From positions 186,001 through 250,000 of the forward strand of contig WMKK01000010.1 in NCBI GenBank assembly GCA_012295225.1: 64,000 bases of DNA, given 5' to 3'. Source of the DNA: Ostreococcus mediterraneus. Its lineage: Eukaryota; Chlorophyta; Mamiellophyceae; Mamiellales; Bathycoccaceae. A program made the position numbers and the translations under genes. Under the pieces are notes generated by a model, which saw only the letters and a list, made by a program, of their open reading frames with translations, was not told the origin of the DNA and did no database searches. This document shows, in pieces, positions 1-9,289 of the stretch. Numbering within the stretch: position 1 is the stretch's first letter; each line of letters begins with the position of its first letter.

Positions 1-699
1 ACGATGTCAATCTGGAAAGTAATTTTCGCTTCGTTTAAGATTGGCGCGACGTTTTGGTTGAGCCATTGAATCGCCTCTTGGCGCCAATGCGCTTCCTATT
101 TCGTCGTGAACAATCGTAAACACATCGATTAGTATCACACACATGCACACACGAGTCATACGCGCAAAAGACACTCGCATCTCTACCTCGGAAACTTCGC
201 GTCGAATCACGGGAAACGATTGATATCGTCGATATTGCATCGCTTGCAACGCTCTGCGCGACAAAACAGCCATCATTTAGTACGAATCACGACCCACCTT
301 TTCCGCATTCGGCATAGACAAAGGAAAAAAATCATCCAACATCGGCGCATACGTCGTCGCGTCCGATGGATACACCCTACGAGAAAACACGCGCAAGCAC
401 ATTTCGTACGTCAACACCATCCAAGCGCGCCGACGACGCCGCACTCACCCAGGAATCACGTGCACGAGCTGCACCACATCCCCTCCACGAACAATCTCCG
501 CCGTCAGCCACCGCACCATGGGCACGGTGTTCGGCGAGCAATCCAACCCAACGATCACGTGTCGCGTCGTCCCCGACTGTAACCGTCGCTTACACTCGCA
601 CGCGTCTCCGCACGCGCACCCATCGCCACACGCGCCGTCGCACGAGCATCGCGCGCACGGACACGTCGCGCGCGCGTCGTCCGCGGCAGAACATTCCAT
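1..699 (-). CDS. Universal stress protein (USP) with Cys-rich metallothionein-like N-terminus, partial 3' end
   Basis: Three exons can be read on the minus strand: 699-449, 376-298 and 95-1, with the gene running off the window start. Splice sites fit: exon 1 ends CCTGG before GTGAGT, exon 2 follows TCGTAG, exon 2 ends GAAAAG before GTGGGT, and exon 3 follows AAATAG; phases agree. The spliced protein has a USP/adenine-nucleotide alpha-hydrolase fold signature: a first strand HVIVGLDCSPNT, then VVQLVHVIPG, then an AEK-EAHWRQEAIQWL helix. The first 36 residues hold ten cysteines (3, 13, 15, 18, 20, 24, 28, 30, 34, 36), mostly in CxC pairs, a metallothionein-like pattern not usual for USPs. USP proteins often bind ATP and respond to stress; metal binding here is inference. 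It is divergent from BUD32, 141 bp apart. The start at 699 is chosen because longer starts enter the BUD32 5' region. Confidence 0.75.
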
Positions 700-840
700 C
701 GTCGTCCTTTTCGTTATCACGCGTCGTGTACCGTTCAACGCGCAGGCGTCGCGCGCAGGCGTCGCAGAATGACCACGTGGTCCTAGGAATGCGAACGGAC
801 GCCCTCGAACGCTCGAACGCCATCGCATCGCGCGCGACGC
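700..840. promoter_or_regulatory. Shared divergent promoter region (USP / BUD32)
   Basis: A 141-bp gap lies between the opposite-facing start codons of the USP gene and BUD32. It must hold both 5' leaders and promoters if the start codons are right. No TATA-like element stands out by eye. Confidence 0.4.
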
Positions 841-1578
841 ATGCGCGACGACGACGTTGGGCACGGCGGCGGTGACCGCCGAGGCGACGACGACGCGTGC
901 GACGCGTGCGATGTGATGCGCCGCCACGGCTGCGCGTCGTCCTCGATGCTGTCTCAAGGCGCCGAAGGTCGCGTCTACGCCGTGCGATTCGCCAATCGCG
1001 ACGCGGTGTGCAAGCAACGATTCCGTAAGCGCTACCGACACCCGACGTTGGATGAGAAATTGACCAAGGCGAGGTTGAACATGGAAGCGCGGACGATGAT
1101 CAAAGCGAGGAAATGTGGGGTGTTGACGCCGAACGTGTTGTGCGTGGATGCAGAGGAGTGTTGCGTGTACATGGAGCGCGTGCGAGGGCGAGCGTTGAAG
1201 GAGGCGTTGCGTTCGGGAGCGACGAGCGACGAGGCGTTAAAGGCATTTGGACGCGAGATTGGCGTGGCGGTGAGCGCGTTACATGATGGTGGTATCATAC
1301 ACGGGGATTTAACGACGTCCAACTTTATGGTGCGCGAAGGCGATGACAAGGTGGTGATGATTGATTTCGGGTTGAGCTACCCTAGCGTCGTGGCGGAGGA
1401 CAAGGGCGTGGATTTATACGTATTAGAACGCGCAATCACCGCCGCGCATCCATCACACACCGCGTTGTTTGATGAGATTTTAGCCACGTACAAGAAACAT
1501 TCGCGGTTTTGGAATCCGACGTTGAACAAATTCGCCGAGGTGCGGGCGAGAGGCCGCAAGCGCTCGATGGTTGGCTAG
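841..1578 (+). CDS. BUD32: BUD32/PRPK-type atypical kinase of the KEOPS complex
   Basis: A 245-residue small kinase of the Bud32/TP53RK family, the ATPase/kinase partner of Kae1 in KEOPS, which makes the t6A modification of ANN-decoding tRNAs. Visible family marks are a short glycine loop QGAEGRVY (about 38-45), KQRFRKRYRHPTLD (57-70), the catalytic HGDLTTSN (153-160), DFG (174-176), EDKGVDLYVLERA (185-197) and the hallmark C-terminal RGRKRSMVG, which is part of the Bud32 tail. Length matches the family (about 220-260 aa). The first 30 residues are Asp/Cys rich and poorly conserved, so translation could instead begin at the Met near 949, just before the glycine loop. It is intronless and is followed about 300 bp downstream by TAB2 on the same strand. 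Confidence 0.95.
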   Translation: MRDDDVGHGGGDRRGDDDACDACDVMRRHGCASSSMLSQGAEGRVYAVRFANRDAVCKQRFRKRYRHPTLDEKLTKARLNMEARTMIKARKCGVLTPNVLCVDAEECCVYMERVRGRALKEALRSGATSDEALKAFGREIGVAVSALHDGGIIHGDLTTSNFMVREGDDKVVMIDFGLSYPSVVAEDKGVDLYVLERAITAAHPSHTALFDEILATYKKHSRFWNPTLNKFAEVRARGRKRSMVG

Positions 1579-1885
1579 TCGCGTTCGGCGCTTCGCGTTC
1601 GCGCCCGCGCCCTCGTCGCGTCGTACCATCGCATCGCGCATCACGTACGCGCCATGTTTCTTTCGTGTATTGTTATTATTACCACTACCGGTACTACTAT
1701 TCCTAGTATGTTTTCAGTCATCATCCACGCATCGTCCTAAACGAGCGCCGCGGAGGATATCCAACGCCCGCGACGTCGTCGTCCCCGATGGGGCTCTTAT
1801 CCAAGCGCACCATGCGACGTCACTCGTCGTCGCGCGTGTGCCAAAAGGTCGTCGCCAGAGGATCGCCGACAATCGCACACGGAAG

Positions 1886-2926
1886 ATGTCTTCGTGCGTC
1901 ATGCCATCATCGTCGCTGACGTCGCGCATCGCCCCGCGCGCGTCGTCGTCGTCGTCATCATCGTCGCGTCGTCGCAGCGCGCGCCGAGCGCCGCACGTGG
2001 CGCGCGCGGCGGTGGATGACCCGTCCGCGACGGCGTCCGCGCCCGCGCAAGGCACGTCGACGGCGACAAAGAAGCTGAATACGGATTGGCAAATCGACTT
2101 TTGCTCGCGGCCGTTAAAGGACGATCGCGGGAAGAAGGTGTGGGAGCTTTTAATCACCGACGACGACCGATCGTTTGAGCACGCCGAGTACTTTCCAAAC
2201 AATAGAATTAATTCTGTCGAGCTCGCCCGGGCGCTCGAGCGGGTGATGGAGGAACGAAATGAACGTCCGAAACGTTTTAAATTTTTCCGGGCGCAGATGC
2301 AGACGATTATCACACGTGCGTGTAATGAGGTGGATATCGCGCCTTTGGCGTCCCGTCGATGCCAGACGCTCGTGACGTGGCTGGGCGAACGCGTGGAAAC
2401 GGTGTATAAAAAGCATCCTGGGTACGACGCCAACGCGCCTCCGTTGATGGCGTTTGAAGCGAGCGCACCAAAGAGATTACCAGATGCTTTACGCGGTGAA
2501 TCATGGGCGTTCGTGGCGTTACCGCTCGTGGGTGTTCGGGAAGAGATGGCGCAAGTGAAGCGCGGTAAGGTGTTTGGCGCGTTGCTCGACATCGACGAAG
2601 ACTTGCCAGATGATACGTTGATTCCGGGCATTGCCGTGTACACGTCCCGCGCCGCCGCACTCGCGGGATGGACAAAGGGTTTAGAGCTCGCGTGCATCTC
2701 CGTAGACACGCAAACGAGCTCGATTGTTTTGGAGACTGGCGTGAACGATTCGTGGTCGTATGCGTTTTTCCGCAAATCCAAAGAGCTCACGCAAGAAGCC
2801 AAGGAGTGGGAGCAAGTCAAGCGCGCCTGCAATGGCTTACACTTTCTCGCGATTCAAACCGATGAAGAAGCGGAAACCACCGATGGGTTCTGGATCTTAC
2901 AAGATTCCGCCCCTAGCGAATATTAA
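1886..2926 (+). CDS. TAB2: TAB2-like chloroplast RNA-binding protein for photosystem I biogenesis
   Basis: A 346-residue protein of the Tab2/ATAB2 family, chloroplast RNA-binding factors that activate translation of photosystem I (psaB) mRNA in algae and plants. Family signatures are WQIDFCSRPLKDDRGKKVWE, the YFPNNRINS segment, FKFFRAQMQTIIT and the C-terminal FWILQD. The first 55 residues are Ser/Arg/Ala rich with almost no acidic residues and end near VARAA, as expected for a chloroplast transit peptide. The reading frame is open upstream to 1571, but the stretch between BUD32 and 1886 looks like leader sequence and the transit-peptide composition begins at this Met, so 1886 was chosen. Intronless. 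The product should be imported and act in the stroma. Confidence 0.9.
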   Translation: MSSCVMPSSSLTSRIAPRASSSSSSSSRRRSARRAPHVARAAVDDPSATASAPAQGTSTATKKLNTDWQIDFCSRPLKDDRGKKVWELLITDDDRSFEHAEYFPNNRINSVELARALERVMEERNERPKRFKFFRAQMQTIITRACNEVDIAPLASRRCQTLVTWLGERVETVYKKHPGYDANAPPLMAFEASAPKRLPDALRGESWAFVALPLVGVREEMAQVKRGKVFGALLDIDEDLPDDTLIPGIAVYTSRAAALAGWTKGLELACISVDTQTSSIVLETGVNDSWSYAFFRKSKELTQEAKEWEQVKRACNGLHFLAIQTDEEAETTDGFWILQDSAPSEY

Positions 2927-3033
2927 ACTCTCTGTTTCATTATTAATATCACATTCATTTTGACGCTCAACGCCAAGCGGCGACGCGCGTCACACGCGAG
3001 CACGCGCGTCGGCACCCATCGTGGTGCGGGACC

Positions 3034-4893
3034 ATGTCATCCCTAGGTGCAGTCGCTCGATCACTCACCGTGTGCGTGCTGAGTCGCGCGCAAAAAGCCG
3101 CAGTCGTTCTCTATGCGTGCGCCATCGTCGCCGTGTTGGCGTACCCAAAGCTCGCGAGGCGCACCTTTGTGGACGAAAATGCCTTTCTCGTCGGCGCGAC
3201 GCGAGGGATGTTTGATGTAAAAGACGCCCGCGCGGCAAGTGATAGTGCACGTATCCTGCGGGACGTGGCAGGGAGCACGAGAACGCAGACGACGGCGAAA
3301 AGAATGGAGTGGATTACTCGAGCGCTGGATGCGCGCGGGTTCGAGAGCTACGCCTCGCCGACGTTCGATGGCGGAATGAATACGCACGCCATTGCGCGCG
3401 CAACTCGTGGAGATGGTCGGGAGTGTATGGTTTTACTCACCTCGCTCGGAGTGATGGATGTCGATGCCGAGGCGGTGACGATTGGGTTGGCGTTGCGCGT
3501 GTTCGAGACGGTGGGCCGCGCTGATTGGTTGGCAAAAGATTTGATATGGGTCGCCATCGATGGTGAACACGGCGATATTGAAGCCACAATGGCGTGGTTG
3601 AAGAGATATTACTCACCGAGCGAAGTTAGTCACGGCGGCACGCGTGAGGCATTTGAACGTGCTGGGACGATACAGCAAGCGTTTGCGTTTAGCGCGCCGC
3701 ACGGAGCGAGCGCGTCGAAACTGTTGGTGCAATTAGAAGGGTGGAATGGGGCGTATCCCAATCAAGACATCTTCACCATGTTTGACAAGGTGAACCAAAT
3801 TAGTAGAGGTCGCTTGCCATTGATTTTGGATGCCGACATGCGCACACGGAAGACGAAAAGGGTGTGGTCTGCGAGCGCGCGCCACTTTGATATGCTCGAG
3901 TCGGCGATTATGTTTATGTGGCGCGCCGCGACTGGTATTCCCTCGGGCCCGCATGCGGCGTTCAAGGCGCATTCTATTGATGCACTAGGTATCCACGCCT
4001 TGACTCAGAAGGGTATTCACACCGTTGAAGGCATCGATGCGTATCACTACTTTGGTTCGTTGCTTGAAAACTCGCTTCGCGCGTGCAACAATCTTCTCGA
4101 GCTGCTTCATCACAGTTGTTTTTATTACATCATGCTCGGTCCGGAGAGATTCTTAGGGATTGCAGAATACATCGCCCCACAAGTGATGTTATTAGTGAGC
4201 CTGACGCTCGTAGCTGCGCAGTTGACGACGTATGGTGCGGGGGAAATCACGGACGCTCCTTCATCTGATGTTCAAATGCGCACGTCGCACGATTGGTTTT
4301 CAGCTATTCGACGATTATTACTCGCGCTCGCAACGGGTCTCGCTGCTGGATCGTTGTGTACTGCTGCAAATGCACACGATATTGGCCATGCTCATGTGAC
4401 GATCGTCGTCACTGTGTTCATGATTGTGGCTGGTGTTGCGTTCTTGCGTATTACGCGCTCCGACGAATCGAATCGCCCGTCAAAAACCGCTAGCGTCGTC
4501 ACAAATGGAGTGATGATCGTGCGCCAAGACGATTGGGTCGCTGATAAGGTGATTAACATCGCATGGTTACTTGCAGTGATGAGTGCGTGTACGTTTTTCA
4601 ACTTCTCTCTCGCGCTGTTTAGCACCTTTGCCTTGGCGCCGGCGTGCGTACTTTGTTCGCCGACTAAAGACGCAAAGCTCGCGGTCGTCGCTCTGACGGC
4701 GCTACCAATCGCTTCTCTCATCGTCGTGGCACACGTCGGCGGGTTCTCAATTATCCACGCATTTGGGCTATTAGCCAGCCATCACGCGCGTTGGCGCACG
4801 TTTGCCTTGCCAATCGTATTCGGGATTGCGTATCCGACGACGTTGATGGCGATGCGCGTCGCGTCTTCGCCGACCAAGCTCAAAGTCGAATAG
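3034..4893 (+). CDS. GAA1: GPI transamidase component GAA1
   Basis: A 619-residue multi-pass membrane protein of the GAA1/GPAA1 family, the subunit of the ER GPI transamidase complex that helps join preformed GPI anchors to proteins. An N-terminal membrane segment (about 20-38, AVVLYACAIVAVLAYP) is followed by a large lumenal domain related to M28 peptidases, with VQLEGWNG and the family stretch TGIPSGPHAAFKAHSIDAL. The later region has SLRACNNLLELLHHSCFYY, then six or so hydrophobic segments to the C-terminus. Length agrees with GPAA1 (about 600-620 aa). Intronless. It sits about 100 bp downstream of TAB2 and its 3' end faces the EMB8-like gene, with 82 bp between stops. Confidence 0.9.
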   Translation: MSSLGAVARSLTVCVLSRAQKAAVVLYACAIVAVLAYPKLARRTFVDENAFLVGATRGMFDVKDARAASDSARILRDVAGSTRTQTTAKRMEWITRALDARGFESYASPTFDGGMNTHAIARATRGDGRECMVLLTSLGVMDVDAEAVTIGLALRVFETVGRADWLAKDLIWVAIDGEHGDIEATMAWLKRYYSPSEVSHGGTREAFERAGTIQQAFAFSAPHGASASKLLVQLEGWNGAYPNQDIFTMFDKVNQISRGRLPLILDADMRTRKTKRVWSASARHFDMLESAIMFMWRAATGIPSGPHAAFKAHSIDALGIHALTQKGIHTVEGIDAYHYFGSLLENSLRACNNLLELLHHSCFYYIMLGPERFLGIAEYIAPQVMLLVSLTLVAAQLTTYGAGEITDAPSSDVQMRTSHDWFSAIRRLLLALATGLAAGSLCTAANAHDIGHAHVTIVVTVFMIVAGVAFLRITRSDESNRPSKTASVVTNGVMIVRQDDWVADKVINIAWLLAVMSACTFFNFSLALFSTFALAPACVLCSPTKDAKLAVVALTALPIASLIVVAHVGGFSIIHAFGLLASHHARWRTFALPIVFGIAYPTTLMAMRVASSPTKLKVE

Positions 4894-4975
4894 GTGTACT
4901 AAAAAGAGATAAGTAGAAGAATATTCAATCAAATAATATAGCTACCGTAGAAACAATCATTGCTATGCATTCATT

Positions 4976-6385
4976 TTACGCTGACATCTCGACGCGCTCT
5001 GTCGGTGCCTCTGCGCGCGCCACCTTTGTCGTCGCGGCGTGCATTAAAATCGTCTGGAAAAACTTCATCACGAGTTTGTCGGGCCAAGGCGCACCAAACG
5101 GCGCCTCATCACCGGCTTCCCATCCGAGATGCCCGCCCGTTTCAGTTTCTATCAAAATCACGTTTGGATTCTTTTCAATCTTCTCGCGCGGAATCGCGCT
5201 CGCCACTGCGATGGGGTCATCGAGCGCCTGCACCGTCATGAGCGGAATGGCGACGTCTTGAATCTTATTCTTACTCCCCGAATATTCGTAATACGCATCA
5301 ACGGTTGGGAACCCAAACGTCACCGCTGTCACCGCCTCGTCGAAATCTCGCACCGTTTTTGCGTTTCGCACTAATTCAGGGTTGTATTTCGGCAATCCGG
5401 CGAATAAGTTTTCGTGCGGGGCGAAGAGTTTGCGCATGTTCTTCGCCATGGCTCGGCTGTAAATGGTGCCAAAAAACCCAGATTCCAACGCCGTATCGCA
5501 CGCGTTCAAATCAAACGGATTGCACAGCGCCGCCGCGGCGGTGAGTTTTGCTTGCGAACCTTCCTCGCCTAAAAAGTTGGTCAAAATATTCGCCCCTAAC
5601 GACCATCCGATGGCGAGGAGCGGCGCGTTTGGAAAGCGTCGATGGAGCTCGTCGACGACAAATCTAATGTCACCCGTATATGACGCCGAGTAGAACTGCG
5701 GGGTAGTCAACGGCGATTCAGCGCACCCTCGACAGTTGAACGCCACCGTGCGAAATCCACTCGCGCGTGCACGCTTCATAAAATGCTTCAAATACTTGTC
5801 GTGCGATCCGCCGGCGATGCCCGACATGAGCACGAGCACTGGCGCATCCGCGGGAAGCTTTGCTTGCTCCTCCTCCATACGCCGCGCCACGAGCACATTC
5901 TGATCAAAAACCTTGCGCACAAAAGGCGGTCCTTGCGCTTCAACCTCGCACACACCCTCTGCTCCAGGCGCCATCGTCGCTCGCGTCGCGTCCGCGTCCC
6001 CGCCCACGCTCAGCGGCCAGTCGAGCGTCGCGTGCCCGCCGTTCGGCATCTCCAACACCTCACGCTGATACACCACATCTATATCCCTACGTAACAACGA
6101 ACTCAAAATCGTCGACGCATGCGTATTCGTCAACCCAATCACCGCATCGTACCCCTGACTAATAATCCCAGCGCACGCCTCGAGCGCGCGCGCGCTCGCC
6201 GCCGACGGCGTCCGCGACGCCGTCACCCTCACCTCCGTCGTCCTACGCGCCCTCAGCATCACCATCGCCGCCGCCGCCGTCACCGCCGTCACCGCCGCCA
6301 CCGTCGTCACCACCCCCGGCGTTCCAAACGCCATCGCGTGCGTCGTCGTCGTCATCCCGCGTCCCGAACCGCGCGCGATCTTCAT
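4976..6385 (-). CDS. EMB8/YheT-type alpha/beta hydrolase, membrane-anchored
   Basis: A 469-residue protein of the YheT/ABHD1-ABHD3/EMB8 group of alpha/beta hydrolases. The N-terminus has a hydrophobic Ala/Val-rich stretch (about 22-45) that could be a membrane anchor or part of an organelle signal. The hydrolase core shows LVLMSGIAGGSHDKYL (oxyanion region), FRTVAFNCRGCAESP, the nucleophile elbow GWSLGAN, a late acidic residue in LDDPIA and the catalytic His in GGHLGWE. The family's substrates are lipid esters in animals; the plant substrate is unclear. The frame is open well upstream, but that part is Arg/His-rich and includes the CACCGC repeat, so the start at 6385 is preferred. Divergent from SAP30. 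Confidence 0.85.
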   Translation of the reverse strand: MKIARGSGRGMTTTTHAMAFGTPGVVTTVAAVTAVTAAAAMVMLRARRTTEVRVTASRTPSAASARALEACAGIISQGYDAVIGLTNTHASTILSSLLRRDIDVVYQREVLEMPNGGHATLDWPLSVGGDADATRATMAPGAEGVCEVEAQGPPFVRKVFDQNVLVARRMEEEQAKLPADAPVLVLMSGIAGGSHDKYLKHFMKRARASGFRTVAFNCRGCAESPLTTPQFYSASYTGDIRFVVDELHRRFPNAPLLAIGWSLGANILTNFLGEEGSQAKLTAAAALCNPFDLNACDTALESGFFGTIYSRAMAKNMRKLFAPHENLFAGLPKYNPELVRNAKTVRDFDEAVTAVTFGFPTVDAYYEYSGSKNKIQDVAIPLMTVQALDDPIAVASAIPREKIEKNPNVILIETETGGHLGWEAGDEAPFGAPWPDKLVMKFFQTILMHAATTKVARAEAPTERVEMSA

Positions 6386-6837
6386 GCCGGCGTCGTCACC
6401 GCGCCGCGTTCGCGCGCGCGCCACCACCCCTACGCGTCGGCGCACGCCACCAGCGCCGCGCGACGACGACGGCGACGGTGGCACCACCACCACCACCGCG
6501 CTCGGTCGCGCGCGCACCGTCATCCTCTGAAGCGCCGACGCACCGCCACCGCCACCGCCACCGCCACCGCCACCGCCACCGCCACCGCCACCGCCACCGC
6601 CACCGCCGCGGCGACCGCCGACGACCGCCGACGACCGCCTGTGTCCAACCGACCACACTCGTTCGGACATTCGATGTAGAATCACGCGCATCCACCGTTC
6701 GCGACCGCGCGCGATGGCGCTCGCGCGCGCGCGTCGTCGTCGTCGTCGACCGCGCGCGCGCCGTGACCGCACTGTGCGGCGATCGCACGCGAACGACGAC
6801 GACGACGACGACGACGGCGGATTCGAACACGCACGCC
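6386..6837. promoter_or_regulatory. Divergent intergenic region (EMB8-like / SAP30) with hexanucleotide array
   Basis: A 452-bp gap between opposite-facing start codons. It is extremely GC rich, contains the (CACCGC)11 array at 6541-6606, and several runs of alternating CG near 6710-6760. Frames on both strands here are open only because of composition and encode Arg/His/Pro-rich shadows. I take it as a shared promoter and leader region. Confidence 0.5.
6541..6606. repeat. (CACCGC)11 hexanucleotide tandem repeat
   Basis: Eleven perfect head-to-tail copies of CACCGC, 66 bp, in the divergent gap upstream of both the EMB8-like hydrolase and SAP30. The array is perfect, so it is probably young or prone to slippage. 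It is strongly strand-asymmetric (C-rich on the plus strand, G-rich on the minus). Confidence 0.95.
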
Positions 6838-8030
6838 ATGGACGCCACAGACGCCGACGCCGACGCCCGCGTCGAACTCGCGGGCGATGGCGCGACCGAC
6901 GCCGCCGGCCTCGTCGATGGGTTGAAACGCGCGCGCGAGACCGATGGCGACGACGATGTCCACGACGACGACGAGGAGGAGGATGTCGACGACGACATCG
7001 ATGACGATATGGATGGCGACGACGACATCGATGATGGTGATGGTGAGGACGGAGACGGCGAGCGAGGGGCGTCGGGGGCGGATGCGGCGCGTGCGGGTGG
7101 GGATGACGCGGATGATCAATTGTTGCTCCCGCGACACACCAAGGTGCGCGTTTGAACGCGCGTTTCGGGGCGACGCGACGACGACGACGAGGATGAGGAT
7201 GAGGATGATGCGTGTACATATATGTGATGCGTGTTGCGTGCTTTCTGTGTGTTTCGTTTGTGTGGGTGTCCATCGGGAGCATCGCGTGGGTGACGCGCGC
7301 GCGGTCGTCGCGCGCGAGGTTTCGCGCGCGCGTTCGCGGTGCAATCGCGCTCGACGACGTAAAGTTGTCTTTTGATTCGCGACTCGCGTACTGACGGTTT
7401 CTCGTGTATTTTCATATAACTCTTCATGACACACAGGTTGTGATTAGTGGTAATAATCGCACCAAAGGTAAACTCATCGGGCTCAAGGGCGTGGTGAAGA
7501 AAGCCGTGGGGTTGGGCGGCTGGCACTGGTTGGCGCTGTCAAACGGGCAAGAGGTGCGGTTGCAACGCAACGCGCTGACGGTGCTCGAACACCCGACTGG
7601 GGACGAGCTCGATTCTGAGGATGGTAATGAAGATGATGTAGAGAATGGTGAAGAAGACGATGATGATGATGAAGAGAATGATGACGACGAAGACGACGAC
7701 GAGGACAAGGACAAGAACACGCGGTCGAGACGACCGACGCGGGTGCCAGGAAACGGGCCACCGAGTCAAGCTGCGGCAGCGGCTATGAAGCGTTTACAAG
7801 ACAGACGAAGAAATGCGAGACCGAATTGTCAGTCTAACTTTGAACGTTTGACGATGACGACGTTGCTCAATTACAAAAAGTTGTATGAATTGCCGCCCAA
7901 CCCCGAAGTGGATGGCAACAAGAGCGCCCTCGTGCACGAAATCGCCAAACACTTCATGTCGCAAAAGCTCGATGAGCAAAAGGTACTTCAGCAGTTTATG
8001 TGTTCCGTCGCGGACACCACGCAGCTTTAG
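6838..8030 (+). CDS. SAP30: SAP30-like subunit of the Sin3 histone deacetylase complex
   Basis: Two exons, 6838-7143 and 7437-8030, encode 299 residues. The intron (293 nt) starts GTGCGC after CACACCAAG and ends ACACAG; it is in phase 0. Exon 1 is mainly a very acidic Asp/Glu tract. Exon 2 starts VVISGNNRTKGKLIGLKG, with WHWLALSNGQEVRLQRNAL, then a second acidic run (about 170-195) and a C-terminal SAP30 Sin3-binding domain: LTMTTLLNYKKLYELPPN, then EIAKHFMSQKLDEQKVLQQF. SAP30 bridges Sin3 and the Rpd3-type deacetylase. The DNA- or lipid-binding basic strip of animal SAP30 is expected in the middle part. The acidic tracts are unusually long. Alternative: another protein using the same Sin3-binding domain. 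Confidence 0.85.
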
Positions 8031-8251
8031 AATTTTGTGGCTCGCGCGCGTCTTCAGCGCGTCGTCCATACTCGACGCGCGTCGCGTGGCGTTTTTAGCG
8101 TTTTAGGTTGCGGCGCGCAGTCACAAAAAACTAGTGTGTTTTCAATAGTAAATTACATGTCCATCATCATCGTCATCATCTCTTCTACTTTCTCTTGCTC
8201 GTCACGAGTGTGTGTGTATGTGTGCGTGACTGTGTGTGTTCTAAACGAGTT

Positions 8252-8992
8252 CTAAATGGCTAAGTCCTTTGGCACCACGCCGCTGGCGAGCGCCTGCTCG
8301 AGTTTCGCCACTTCCTCCAACGTCTCAGCATTCGCAATAGCCACCTTGAGCGCGAGTAGCTGCTCAGGCGTAGGACCACTCGGGACTTGCTCCTCCTTTT
8401 CCACGTCCTCTTTCGCCTCGGGTAAGGCTTCACCCGGAGTAAACGTCTTCGCCCGAGCCGCCGCGCCGTCATCCGCCCCAAACGTCTTCGCCGCCGCCTC
8501 GCGTTCGTTCGCCTTGACGCGTTGAAAATCAAGCGTCTTCAACGCCTTACACTTGTAAATCACGTACAAACGGTAATTTTCCTTCATCGTCACTGGATTC
8601 CCAACCAAACTCAGCATCGTCAACCGCGGACATTCCCCTAAACCATCCACGTCGGCTAAATTCCCCAACTTGTTATTCGTCAGCACCAGCGCGCGTAAAA
8701 ACGGACACGACGTCGCCAACTCCTTCCCATTCACCCTGGCAATCTTATTATTACTCAAATACAACGTCCTCAATCGTTTCAACCGCGGTATATTCTCCAC
8801 CTTGACAATCTCATTCGCACTCAAGTCGATCGCGTCGTACTGATCGCGGCTCGCGCTCAAGTTTTCAATCTCGCCGATGCGCCGCGCGCGCAAATCCAGC
8901 GCGTACTCACCCGTGGGGTCGTACGATCGCGGGGCGTTGGTGATGACATCCGCCGTCAATCGTCCTTTCGCCGACGCGTCGTCGTGATCCAT
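8252..8992 (-). CDS. U2A': U2 snRNP protein A' (leucine-rich repeat)
   Basis: A 246-residue leucine-rich-repeat protein matching U2A'/SNRPA1/Lea1, which pairs with U2B'' on stem-loop IV of U2 snRNA. Visible are ALDLRARRIGEIENL, QYDAIDLSANEIVKVENI, LRTLYLSNNKIARV, LRALVLTNNKLGNL, the cap LTMLSLVGNPVTMKENYRLY with YKCKALKTLDFQRVK. The C-terminal 70 residues are a charged tail ending in a helical GPTPEQLLALKVAIANAETL segment, also typical of the family. Length (about 250 aa) is normal. The start was set at the MDHDD Met, because the LRR family begins RLTADVI(x) shortly after it. It converges with SAP30. Confidence 0.93.
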   Translation of the reverse strand: MDHDDASAKGRLTADVITNAPRSYDPTGEYALDLRARRIGEIENLSASRDQYDAIDLSANEIVKVENIPRLKRLRTLYLSNNKIARVNGKELATSCPFLRALVLTNNKLGNLADVDGLGECPRLTMLSLVGNPVTMKENYRLYVIYKCKALKTLDFQRVKANEREAAAKTFGADDGAAARAKTFTPGEALPEAKEDVEKEEQVPSGPTPEQLLALKVAIANAETLEEVAKLEQALASGVVPKDLAI

Positions 8993-9289
8993 GTTCACCC
9001 CCAACGCACGCCCCGCGCGCGCTCGCTCGCGCTCTCTCGCCTCGGCGTCGAGCGCCACGCAGTGCGCGGGGCGGCGCCGCGCGCGCGAACCCTCGTCGCG
9101 GCGGGCGCGCCGTGTGATACATTCGTGGCGTCGCGCGTGTGACGCACGGTTGATACATTGGCGGCGTCGACGTCGACGTCGTGTCGCCGTCGCGCCCGGG
9201 GAGGGGACGCCCCGCGAATCGCCGCGGATGCTGGCGATGTCGCGCGCGCCATTCGTCGCCGCGTGCGTGGCTGCCGGACGCGCGCGTGG
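8993..9289. promoter_or_regulatory. Divergent intergenic region (U2A' / unknown 513-aa gene)
   Basis: About 300 bp of CG-rich DNA between divergent genes. Frames on both strands are open but translate to Arg/Ala-rich sequence with no domain. No element could be recognised by eye beyond CGCG runs. Confidence 0.35.

Noticed and set aside
7144-7436. Possible small gene in the SAP30 intron
   Set aside because: GT and AG ends, phase 0 and continuous family sequence on both sides show it to be an intron; frames inside are short.
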